The translations under genes were made by a program, and so were the position numbers. The notes under the pieces are model-generated. The model was not told the DNA's origin. It saw only the letters and a program-made list of their open reading frames with translations, and did not search any database. DNA of 7,243 nt from contig DPWC01000197.1 of NCBI GenBank assembly GCA_003529305.1, positions 5,413 to 12,655 of the forward strand. The letters are read 5' to 3'. This DNA comes from Actinomycetota bacterium (lineage in GTDB: Bacteria > Actinomycetota > Actinomycetes > UBA12327). Positions 1 through 5,174 of this stretch are shown piece by piece (position 1 is the stretch's first letter; each line of letters begins with the position of its first letter).

Positions 1-194
1 TGGGCGTAGATCGAGATACCGAAGCCGACGACACCGATCACCACACCGGCCCAATGCACTGTCGTGCTGAAACCCCACGATTTCCCCAACGCGATGACAA
101 GGGTGACCACACCCAGCACGAGGCAGATACCTGCCAGAGCAAGACCGCGTGGCTTGGTGGTTGAGGTGGCGCCGACCAGTGCGGTGTCGTTCAT
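1..194 (-). CDS. Small membrane protein, N-terminal part (partial)
   Basis: The minus strand reads from an ATG at 194-192 to the window edge without a stop, giving 64 residues beginning MNDTALVGATSTTKPRG. A strong ribosome binding site (AGGAGG on the minus strand, 4 bases before the ATG) supports this start. The first 16 residues are polar and end in a basic KPRG, as expected for a cytoplasmic tail. Residues 17-36 form a hydrophobic, Gly/Leu/Val-rich membrane segment. After a short loop (GKSWGFSTTVHW), a second hydrophobic segment starts near residue 48 and runs to the edge. The protein is therefore an integral membrane protein with at least two helices, with the N-terminus probably inside (inference from the positive charge). 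I do not recognise the family and assign no function. It is divergent from rpsF, 139 bp away. Confidence 0.75.
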   Translation of the reverse strand, partial: MNDTALVGATSTTKPRGLALAGICLVLGVVTLVIALGKSWGFSTTVHWAGVVIGVVGFGISIYA

Positions 195-207
195 GGTTCC
201 TCCTTGC

Positions 208-248
208 GCCCGGTATGGGCCGCTGACAGCGATGTCAGGCTACCGGGC
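208..248 (+). promoter_or_regulatory. Candidate S6:S18-binding leader RNA upstream of rpsF
   Basis: The RNA can fold into a two-part hairpin. The outer stem is GCCCGGTA (208-215) with TACCGGGC (241-248), 8 perfect pairs. The apical stem is CTGACA (223-228) with TGTCAG (233-238), 6 perfect pairs closed by a GCGA (GNRA-type) tetraloop. Between them is an asymmetric internal loop, TGGGCCG on the 5' side and GC on the 3' side. The CCG (220-222) sits directly below the apical stem. A conserved CCG in a bulge flanked by a stem and a hairpin is the published hallmark of the S6:S18 complex-binding motif in leaders of rpsF operons, mimicking the S6:S18 site in 16S rRNA. The next gene downstream is rpsF, with rpsR in the same operon. 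The structure is seen in the sequence; the regulatory role is inferred. Transcription would have to begin at or before 208, overlapping the start of the divergent gene. Confidence 0.55.
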
Positions 249-256
249 TACCCTTG

Positions 257-304
257 GGGCTTCCTGCAGCGACGCAGGAGCCCTCCTGTCACGGATCGAC
301 CGTG
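257..304 (+). promoter_or_regulatory. Two further hairpins in the rpsF leader, with an anti-Shine-Dalgarno segment
   Basis: GGGCT-(T bulge)-CCTGC at 257-267 pairs with GCAGGAGCCC at 274-283, making 10 pairs with one bulged T and the loop AGCGAC. A smaller hairpin, CACGG (290-294) with CCGTG (300-304), follows, with a five-base loop. Between them CCTCCT (282-287) is exactly complementary to AGGAGG (319-324), the rpsF ribosome binding site. It overlaps the 3' arm of the 257-283 hairpin by two bases, so the hairpin and the anti-SD pairing partly compete. Neither hairpin is followed by a T-run, so neither is an intrinsic terminator. A translation-control role is inference. Confidence 0.35.
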
Positions 305-333
305 GCCGCTGAGTCCAGAGGAGGTGGGTTGGT

Positions 334-624
334 TTGCGTCGTTACGAAATGATGGTCATCCTCGATCCTGATCTAGAGGAGCGCACCGTTGCGCCCTCGC
401 TCGACACCTTTCTCAATGTGGTTCGCCAATCTGGCGGCACTGTTGACAATGTCGATATTTGGGGTCGGCGCCGGATGGCTTACGAAATCAACAAGAAGCC
501 TGAAGGCATCTACGCCGTCATCGACATGACCTGCGCCCCGGATGCCGTCAAGGAGCTCGACCGACAGTTGAACCTCAACGATGCGGTCATGCGGACCAAA
601 GTCATTCGGCCGGACGCCAAGTAG
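334..624 (+). CDS. rpsF: 30S ribosomal protein S6
   Basis: S6 binds the central domain of 16S rRNA as a heterodimer with S18 during small-subunit assembly. The 96-residue product begins MRRYEMMVILDPDLEERTV and carries the family's ferredoxin-like fold pattern, with the conserved GGTVDNVDIWGRRRMAYEI stretch (about residues 35-53) and a C-terminal LDRQLNLNDAVMRTKVIRPD stretch. Length and wording match actinobacterial S6; it lacks the acidic tail of the E. coli protein. The start is a TTG at 334, chosen because it gives the conserved MRRYE N-terminus and lies 9 bases after AGGAGG (319-324). It is the first gene of an operon with ssb, rpsR and rplI; ssb begins 9 bp after its stop. Expression is probably subject to feedback through the leader hairpin at 208-248. 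Identification is secure. Confidence 0.97.
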   Translation: MRRYEMMVILDPDLEERTVAPSLDTFLNVVRQSGGTVDNVDIWGRRRMAYEINKKPEGIYAVIDMTCAPDAVKELDRQLNLNDAVMRTKVIRPDAK

Positions 625-633
625 GGGGATTCG

Positions 634-1125
634 ATGGCCCAGGGAGATGTCCAGATCACCGTGATCGGCAACCTCACGGCAGATCCTGAACTGCGCTTCA
701 CGCCGTCGGGTGCGGCGGTGTGCAACTTCACCGTTGCGTCCACCAACCGAGTGCTCGATCGTGCCACCAATGAATGGAAAGACGGTGACACTGTCTTTCT
801 GCGGTGCAATGTGTGGCGTCAATATGCCGAGAATGTTGCCGAGTCCCTGACTCGAGGCATGCGCGTGATGGTCACCGGTCGCCTGAAGGTGCGTCAGTAC
901 GAAACTCGCGAAGGCGGCAAGGGCACCTCAGTGGAGTGCGAGGTCGACGATGTCGGCCCCGTTTTGCGCTACGCCACTGCCAAGGTCACCAAGGTTTCGC
1001 GTGGTGGCGGCGGCTTCGGGGGCGATAACGGCGGCTCCCCTGTGCCGGCTGACGATCCGTGGGCCACACCAGCCACGGGCAGCAGCGACTGGGGCGCAGC
1101 TCCAGCCGACGAACCGCCCTTCTGA
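634..1125 (+). CDS. ssb: Single-stranded DNA-binding protein
   Basis: SSB coats single-stranded DNA in replication, recombination and repair and recruits partner proteins through its C-terminal tip. In this 163-residue protein, residues 1 to about 115 form the OB-fold (VQITVIGNLTADPELRFTPSG near the start; FLRCNVWRQYAENVAESL and GMRVMVTGRLKVRQYE in the middle). Residues about 123-157 are a disordered Gly/Pro/Asp/Ala-rich linker containing GGGGFGG. The last residues are ADEPPF, the acidic tip ending in Pro-Phe that binds SSB-interacting proteins. The ATG at 634 is preceded by an AGGGGGA-type ribosome binding site that overlaps the rpsF stop region, suggesting coupled translation. Its location between rpsF and rpsR is the usual bacterial order. 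Length and motifs fit the essential housekeeping SSB rather than a competence or plasmid paralogue. Confidence 0.97.
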   Translation: MAQGDVQITVIGNLTADPELRFTPSGAAVCNFTVASTNRVLDRATNEWKDGDTVFLRCNVWRQYAENVAESLTRGMRVMVTGRLKVRQYETREGGKGTSVECEVDDVGPVLRYATAKVTKVSRGGGGFGGDNGGSPVPADDPWATPATGSSDWGAAPADEPPF

Positions 1126-1184
1126 TCGCACCTCCTCTTTGCATCTACTCATCACTTTCCACTGACTTAAAGGACTGACACATC

Positions 1185-1421
1185 ATGGCTAAGCCTCCGG
1201 TCCGCAAGCCGAAGAAGAAGAGCAATCCGCTCAAGGCTGCGAAGATCGATTACATCGATTACAAAGACACCAATTTGTTGCGCAAGTTCATCTCTGACCG
1301 CGGCAAAATCCGTGCTCGCCGAGTCACCGGCGTCACTGTTCAACAGCAGCGTGACATTGCCAAGGCCGTGAAGAACGCCCGCGAGATGGCCCTGCTGCCC
1401 TACACCTCAACTGCTCGCTAA
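1185..1421 (+). CDS. rpsR: 30S ribosomal protein S18, form without zinc ligands
   Basis: S18 pairs with S6 on the 16S rRNA platform. The 78-residue product has a basic N-terminus (MAKPPVRKPKKK), then IDYKDTNLLRKFISDRGKI, RARRVTG, and the C-terminal ALLPYTSTAR, all typical of actinobacterial S18. The ATG at 1185 lies 10 bases after AAAGGA (1169-1174). Unusually, the positions that carry CxxC in zinc-binding S18 (residues 14-17) read NPLK, and the second ligand region (NCxxH in the zinc form, residues 50-54) reads VTVQQ. All four ligand positions are therefore changed and there is no Cys or His in the protein. It belongs to the zinc-independent (C-minus) type although it occupies the main rpsF operon. 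The gap after ssb is 59 bp, pyrimidine-rich, with no clear structure. The rplI ribosome binding site overlaps its stop codon. Confidence 0.96.
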   Translation: MAKPPVRKPKKKSNPLKAAKIDYIDYKDTNLLRKFISDRGKIRARRVTGVTVQQQRDIAKAVKNAREMALLPYTSTAR

Positions 1422-1432
1422 GGAGGCGTGTG

Positions 1433-1882
1433 ATGAAACTGATTCTGACTCAGGAAGTCTCCGGCCTCGGTGCGCCAGGCGATGTGGTGGAGGTTAAGGA
1501 CGGCTACGGCCGCAACTACCTCATCCCTCGTGGCTTGGGCCTGCGGTGGACCCGTGGCGGCGAGCGTCAGATCGATCAGATCAAGCGGGCGCGTTCGGCC
1601 AAGGAGATCCGTAGCCTGGAGCACGCGCAAGAGGTGCAGGCGCAGTTGAGCGCTTTGGCGGTGTCACTGCCAGCTCGCGCGGGCGACACCGGCAAGCTCT
1701 TCGGTTCGATCACGACAGCAGACATCGCTCGCGCGATCAAATCTGCAGGTGGACCGGACCTCGACAAGCGCACCATCACGATGCGCGGTGCGGTGAAGAC
1801 CGTGGGTCGCCATCAAGTGACGGTGCATCTGCATCCTGCTGTCACGGCTGCTCTGGCTGTTGAGGTTGTCGCGGCCGATTAG
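1433..1882 (+). CDS. rplI: 50S ribosomal protein L9
   Basis: L9 binds 23S rRNA at the base of the L1 stalk with its N-terminal domain and extends a second domain along the ribosome surface. The 149-residue product shows the N-terminal domain (MKLILTQEVSGLGAPGD, then KDGYGRNYLIPRGLGLRW, residues 1 to about 40), a long charged connecting helix (about 43-75), and the C-terminal domain containing GKLFGSITTADIA and the closing HPAVTAALAVEVV. I place the start at the ATG at 1433, because it gives the conserved MKLILTQ N-terminus and sits 6 bases after AGGAGG (1421-1426). An in-frame GTG at 1430 would be only 3 bases from that site. The rpsR stop TAA shares its last base with the ribosome binding site, suggesting translational coupling. 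It is the last gene before the terminator at 1901. Confidence 0.96.
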   Translation: MKLILTQEVSGLGAPGDVVEVKDGYGRNYLIPRGLGLRWTRGGERQIDQIKRARSAKEIRSLEHAQEVQAQLSALAVSLPARAGDTGKLFGSITTADIARAIKSAGGPDLDKRTITMRGAVKTVGRHQVTVHLHPAVTAALAVEVVAAD

Positions 1883-1900
1883 CTGACCGGAATCGGCTCA

Positions 1901-1947
1901 TCACGGCCCCGTCCTTCTTGGTGAAGGTGCGGGGCCGTGAACTTTTT
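1901..1947 (+). terminator. Intrinsic terminator of the rpsF-ssb-rpsR-rplI operon
   Basis: TCACGGCCCCG (1901-1911) pairs perfectly with CGGGGCCGTGA (1930-1940), 11 pairs. Inside this, CCTTC (1913-1917) pairs with GAAGG (1923-1927) around the loop TTGGT. The stem is followed by ACTTTTT, a run of five T at 1943-1947. It lies 18 bp after the rplI stop and separates the ribosomal operon from dnaB. Confidence 0.9.
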
Positions 1948-2223
1948 CTCATCCCCAAGCTGTGGGTGGTGACACTTCCGCCAAGAATCCTGCCCCGTAA
2001 GCCTTCGTGCGTGTGTTTATCGATCCAGACTCAACAAAATTCGTAACCGGTCCACACCCTTGTCCCCAGCTACGGCCGGCTTGTCCCCAGCGATGGGTCA
2101 CTCATCCACGGACAGTCCCCAGCACCGTCCCCAGGGGAATTTGGTCTCACGCGGCAACACAGCCAAGATGTCGGTGGGCCGTCGCACAATGGCCCCATCC
2201 GCCGTGGCCGAGGAAGGTGTTCT
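1948..2223 (+). other. dnaB upstream region without a gene
   Basis: This gap between the terminator and dnaB contains no convincing gene. A 76-codon frame from 2007 runs into dnaB but is Pro/Arg/Trp-rich with no ribosome binding site. A somewhat AT-richer patch lies at about 2016-2046 and includes CAAAAT (2035-2040), a possible but weak -10 element. The direct-repeat row at 2048-2135 is the main structure. Further on, TTGGTC (2141-2146) and CAAGAT (2164-2169) are 17 bp apart and could be a weak promoter. I cannot choose between these. The dnaB ribosome binding site, AGGAAGG, is at 2211-2217. Confidence 0.5.
2048..2135 (+). repeat. Row of DnaA-box-like direct repeats before dnaB
   Basis: GTCCCCAG occurs four times in the same orientation (starting at 2062, 2083, 2115 and 2127). 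Two of these lie in identical 11-mers, TTGTCCCCAGC (2060-2070 and 2081-2091). TTGTCCCCA differs from the actinobacterial DnaA box TTGTCCACA at one base of nine. Related nonamers are CGGTCCACA (2048-2056, 7 of 9) and TCATCCACG (2102-2110, 6 of 9, or 7 of 9 against TTATCCACA). Nonamer starts at 2048, 2060, 2081, 2102, 2113 and 2125 are 12, 21, 21, 11 and 12 bp apart, close to one or two helical turns. The repeats are seen directly. Binding by DnaA, or by another phased regulator, is inference. Confidence 0.6.
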
Positions 2224-3576
2224 GTGAGCGTCGCTGAGGTGTCCGTTGTTTCTGGCCCCTCATTAGAGCGCACACCCCCGCAAGACATCTCCGCAGAGCA
2301 GTCCGTTCTTGGCGGCATGCTGCTGAGTAAAGACGCCATTGCCGATGTCGTTGAAGTAATCCGTGGCGACGACTTCTACAAGCCCGCCCATCAAACGATC
2401 TTTGAGGCGGTTCTTGATCTTTACAACCGAGGCGAGCCTGCTGATGCCGTCACTATCGCTGCTCGCCTGACGGCGGCGGGCGACATTGCCCGCGTCGGTG
2501 GTGCGCCGTACTTGCACACCCTGGTCTCGTCAGTTCCCACAGCCGCTAACGCGTCGTATTACGCGCAGATTGTTCGCGAGCGCGCCATCTTGCGGCGCTT
2601 GGTGGAAGCCGGAACCCGCATCGTGCAGTTGGGCTATTCCCACGATGGCAGTGAGGTCAACGATGTCGTTGATCAGGCGCAGGCCGCCGTGTTCGATGTC
2701 ACCGAGCGTCGGGCCCGCGAGGACTATTTCGCTCTCGGCGAGGTCATGCAATCCACGGTGGACGAGATCGAAGCCATCCAGAAGGGCGAGAACCTTCGCA
2801 CCGTGCCGTCCGGCTTCGCCGGATTGGATCAATTGACCCATGGCTGGCACCCGGGCCAGCTGATCGTCGTGGCCGCTCGCCCCTCGTTTGGTAAGTCCAC
2901 TCTGGGTTTGGACTTTGCCCGCGCAGCGAGCATCAAGAACGACCTCACCAGCGTCTTGTTCTCGTTGGAAATGAGCCGCAGCGAGATCGTCATGCGACTG
3001 CTGTCCGCCGAGAGCGGTATTCCACTGAACAACATGCGCAACGGCAATCTCACCGAAGATCAATGGAAGATTCTGGCCCAGACGATGGGTCGTATTGATC
3101 GTGCCAACCTCTTTATCGACGATTCACCCAACATGTCCATGATGGAGATTCGGTCAAAATGTCGGCGGCTGGCACAGCGCAAGGAATTGCGACTTGTGAT
3201 TCTGGATTACCTGCAATTGATGAGCAGCGGGCGCCGGGTGGAGAGTCGTCAGCAGGAAGTCTCGGAATTCTCACGATCGCTGAAACTGCTGGCCAAGGAA
3301 CTCGAGGTTCCCGTGATTGCGATCAGCCAGTTGAACCGTGCTGCGGAGACCCGAGCCGACAAACGGCCGATGCTGTCCGACCTCCGTGAATCAGGCGCTA
3401 TCGAGCAGGACGCCGATGTCGTGTTGTTCATTCATCGCGAAGATCGCTATGACAGCACCGTTCGGCAAGGCGAGGCAGACCTGATTCTGGCCAAGCAGCG
3501 CAACGGACCCACCGACAAGATCGTGGTGTCCTTCCAAGGTCACTACAGTCGATTTGCTGATATTCCGCAGATCTAA
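2224..3576 (+). CDS. dnaB: Replicative DNA helicase DnaB
   Basis: DnaB is the hexameric helicase that unwinds DNA at the replication fork and recruits primase. The 450-residue protein has the N-terminal domain (about 18-120, starting PPQDISAEQSVLGGML), a linker, and the RecA-like C-terminal domain (about 190-450). Walker A is ARPSFGKST (218-226), with Lys224. The catalytic Glu249 lies in FSLEMS. Walker B is LVILDYLQL, with Asp328. AISQLNR (366-372) and DLRESGAIEQDADVVLFIHR (386-405) are the following helicase motifs, and KQRNGPT (424-430) is conserved near the end. No motif is missing and there is no intein, although mycobacterial DnaB proteins often carry one. The GTG start at 2224 is 6 bases after AGGAAGG (2211-2217). 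The gene has its own upstream region after a terminator and faces the phosphatase gene convergently, 45 bp apart. Confidence 0.97.
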   Translation: MSVAEVSVVSGPSLERTPPQDISAEQSVLGGMLLSKDAIADVVEVIRGDDFYKPAHQTIFEAVLDLYNRGEPADAVTIAARLTAAGDIARVGGAPYLHTLVSSVPTAANASYYAQIVRERAILRRLVEAGTRIVQLGYSHDGSEVNDVVDQAQAAVFDVTERRAREDYFALGEVMQSTVDEIEAIQKGENLRTVPSGFAGLDQLTHGWHPGQLIVVAARPSFGKSTLGLDFARAASIKNDLTSVLFSLEMSRSEIVMRLLSAESGIPLNNMRNGNLTEDQWKILAQTMGRIDRANLFIDDSPNMSMMEIRSKCRRLAQRKELRLVILDYLQLMSSGRRVESRQQEVSEFSRSLKLLAKELEVPVIAISQLNRAAETRADKRPMLSDLRESGAIEQDADVVLFIHREDRYDSTVRQGEADLILAKQRNGPTDKIVVSFQGHYSRFADIPQI

Positions 3577-3594
3577 GTCGGTCCACCACCGGAC
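3577..3594. other. Small hairpin between convergent dnaB and phosphatase genes
   Basis: Directly after the dnaB stop, GTCGGT can pair with ACCGGAC around the loop CCACC, giving about 7 pairs with one bulged G. It is the only structure in the 45-bp convergent gap. It could weakly separate the two transcripts, but there is no T-run on either strand, so I do not call it a terminator. Confidence 0.25.
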
Positions 3595-3621
3595 AACCGC
3601 CACTGCTTGACGAGATTTTCC

Positions 3622-5145
3622 TCAGCCGGTGCGGCGCAGCGCCAGCAGCGCTAGATCATCAACTCGCCAAGTCGCGGCTCGTTCGCGGGCAGCAGCGGCA
3701 ATGGATTCCAGAGCACTGCGCGCGGAATCGGTTCCGCGATTGAGGTCGGCAATGTTCTGATCGCTCCAGGCATCACCGAGCATCACTCCGTGGGTATCGC
3801 GTGATTCAGTCAGGCCATCGGAGCACAGGATCACTGTTGCCCCCACGGCCAGTGAAGTGCGCTCTTGTGACCAGGTTCCACCCAGCGCCGAGATCAACGG
3901 ACCAGTCACGCTCACCCGCTGCCCATCACTACCGCCGACGATCCATCCCTCCGGGTGGCCGGCGTTGCACCACACCAGATCACCAGCGCCTGACACCGTC
4001 ACGGCAATAGCGGTGGCGAAGCGCTCCTGCTCATCAATCATCACGGCAGCGGCCGCCTCCACCGCGGCGCGGGGCCCAGCACCTGTGCTCAGCACAGTGG
4101 TCATGGCGTACTTCAACTTCAATGCTGTGAGCCCGGCGGCTGGTCCGTGACCGGAGACATCGACCATGACGGCGGCAAGCCGGCCATCGGCGAGAACCAA
4201 GGTGCTGAACCAGTCGCCAGCCAGCACTCCCTCAGCGGGCAGCAGAAGGCCGGCCGTTTGAATGCCCGGGATCGAATGAGTCGGCTGGTCCACCGGTCCT
4301 TGTAGTTCGCGCCGAAGTGCTGCCACCACTGGGCCGCGTTGTTCCAGTGCCTCGCGTGCGGCGACGGCTTCGTCAATGTGATGCACCAGAGATCGGCGCA
4401 TGGATTCGGCATCGTGTGCTGTCTGGGCAATCTCAGCAGGACCGCGTTCGGCGACTCGGTGGTTGAGATCATCGTCGGTGACCGTCCGAAGATCCTCGGC
4501 CAGCGCCAGCAGCGGTGTGGTCACCCATCGGCGCAGCCCCCAACGCACCAGCAGCACGACGGCCAGCAGCACCACGAGAGCAAACGCCAACACGACGGTC
4601 AGAACATCAAAGGCTTGTGTCGTTGTATCGGTGATGTCGCTGCGCCATTGAAGTACAGAGGCAGTTTCGGTATTGAGGTCATCGCGCACCGCTTGGGCAT
4701 TGGCAATTCCTGCTGGCGAGGTCTGCAACTGTCGTGCGTCTCGCCGTGCGGTCAGCGTTTCGGCAGCCACGACCGGTGCGATGGTGCTGTCAAACCAGGT
4801 GATGTAGGACTTCTGAAGAGATAGGGCGGCGGTGTTCGATGCGTCATCGCTGGAGGTGGTGGTGACAAGGCGATCAAGGTCCTTGCGCACCTCAATGTTG
4901 GTCGCATCGACATCGTCACGATCCTGCGCCGACCCACTGAGTCCAAGGCGCGCTGCGGTGACCTCGATATCCAGCAGGCCACGGGTGATGGCATTTGTCA
5001 GCGAGACGGAGGGTTGAACACTTTGGGTCAAGGTGCGACCGGCCTGCGTCACGCTACTGACCTGCCACCCAACAATTCCGGTAATGACGAGCAGGCTCAG
5101 CACGACGACGGCCAGTACCAACTGCAATCGTTGTCTGAGACCCAC
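3622..5145 (-). CDS. Membrane-bound HAMP-SpoIIE (PP2C-type) serine/threonine phosphatase
   Basis: This protein probably senses a signal outside the cell and dephosphorylates a cytoplasmic Ser/Thr-phosphorylated partner, typically an anti-sigma-factor antagonist (family knowledge; the partner is not visible here). Of 507 residues, 8-27 are a first membrane helix, 28-178 an extracytoplasmic, largely helical sensor region, 181-203 a second membrane helix, about 204-256 a HAMP linker, 257-282 a likely coiled coil, and about 295-505 the SpoIIE/PP2C domain. Catalytic metal-ligand motifs are present: AGDWF (Asp311), DVSGHG (Asp329), CSDGLTE (Asp443) and RVDDLALL (Asp496/497), so it is probably active. 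There is no receiver, PAS or anti-sigma kinase domain. The GTG start at 5145 has no ribosome binding site; a -10-like element 6 bases upstream suggests a leaderless transcript. The sensor region resembles four-helix CHASE3-like domains, but I am not sure of this. Confidence 0.9.
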   Translation of the reverse strand: MGLRQRLQLVLAVVVLSLLVITGIVGWQVSSVTQAGRTLTQSVQPSVSLTNAITRGLLDIEVTAARLGLSGSAQDRDDVDATNIEVRKDLDRLVTTTSSDDASNTAALSLQKSYITWFDSTIAPVVAAETLTARRDARQLQTSPAGIANAQAVRDDLNTETASVLQWRSDITDTTTQAFDVLTVVLAFALVVLLAVVLLVRWGLRRWVTTPLLALAEDLRTVTDDDLNHRVAERGPAEIAQTAHDAESMRRSLVHHIDEAVAAREALEQRGPVVAALRRELQGPVDQPTHSIPGIQTAGLLLPAEGVLAGDWFSTLVLADGRLAAVMVDVSGHGPAAGLTALKLKYAMTTVLSTGAGPRAAVEAAAAVMIDEQERFATAIAVTVSGAGDLVWCNAGHPEGWIVGGSDGQRVSVTGPLISALGGTWSQERTSLAVGATVILCSDGLTESRDTHGVMLGDAWSDQNIADLNRGTDSARSALESIAAAARERAATWRVDDLALLALRRTG

Positions 5146-5174
5146 AGACCCACGCTAGGTCTAGGCTCGTGTCC
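5146..5174. promoter_or_regulatory. Divergent overlapping promoter region, probably giving leaderless transcripts
   Basis: Only 23 bp separate the phosphatase GTG (5145, minus strand) from the outer aminotransferase GTG (5169). On the minus strand TAGCGT (5157-5152) ends 6 bases before the phosphatase GTG. On the plus strand TAGGCT (5162-5167) ends 7 bases before the GTG at 5175. Both fit the actinobacterial -10 pattern TAnnnT at the distance expected when the start codon is the first transcribed base. No clear -35 elements or good ribosome binding sites are visible. Between them lies CTAG-GT-CTAG (5155-5164), symmetric apart from its two central bases, which could serve as an operator. The promoters are inferred. 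Confidence 0.45.

Noticed and set aside
64..312. Plus-strand 82-codon open frame at the window start.
   Set aside because: It lies opposite the better-supported minus-strand membrane protein, has no ribosome binding site, and crosses the structured rpsF leader.
1126..1184. Internal promoter or structured element between ssb and rpsR.
   Set aside because: The 59 bp are pyrimidine-rich with no clear -10/-35 pair and no stable hairpin; only the AAAGGA ribosome binding site is convincing.
2048..2135. The repeat row as the chromosomal origin (oriC) or a plasmid iteron origin.
   Set aside because: No dnaA, dnaN or rep gene is present, the boxes are imperfect, and the neighbouring AT-rich patch is small. 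A regulatory or titration site is a more modest reading.
2141..2169. TTGGTC-17 bp-CAAGAT as the dnaB promoter.
   Set aside because: Both elements match the consensus poorly. I mention it in the gap description but cannot support it as a feature.
2007..2237. Plus-strand 76-codon frame before dnaB.
   Set aside because: Its composition is odd (Pro, Trp, Arg, His), it has no ribosome binding site, and it is explained by the GTCCCCAG repeats and the start of dnaB in another frame.
2866..3213. Possible intein or frameshift in dnaB, since mycobacterial dnaB often has inteins.
   Set aside because: The reading frame runs unbroken through Walker A, Walker B and the later motifs with normal spacing and a 450-residue length.
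3577..3594. Bidirectional intrinsic terminator between dnaB and the phosphatase gene.
   Set aside because: The stem is short with a bulge, and no T-run follows on either strand.
4339..4824. 161-codon plus-strand frame opposite the phosphatase gene.
   Set aside because: It is a shadow frame of the phosphatase coding sequence: Gln/His/Cys-rich, no ribosome binding site, no recognisable motif.
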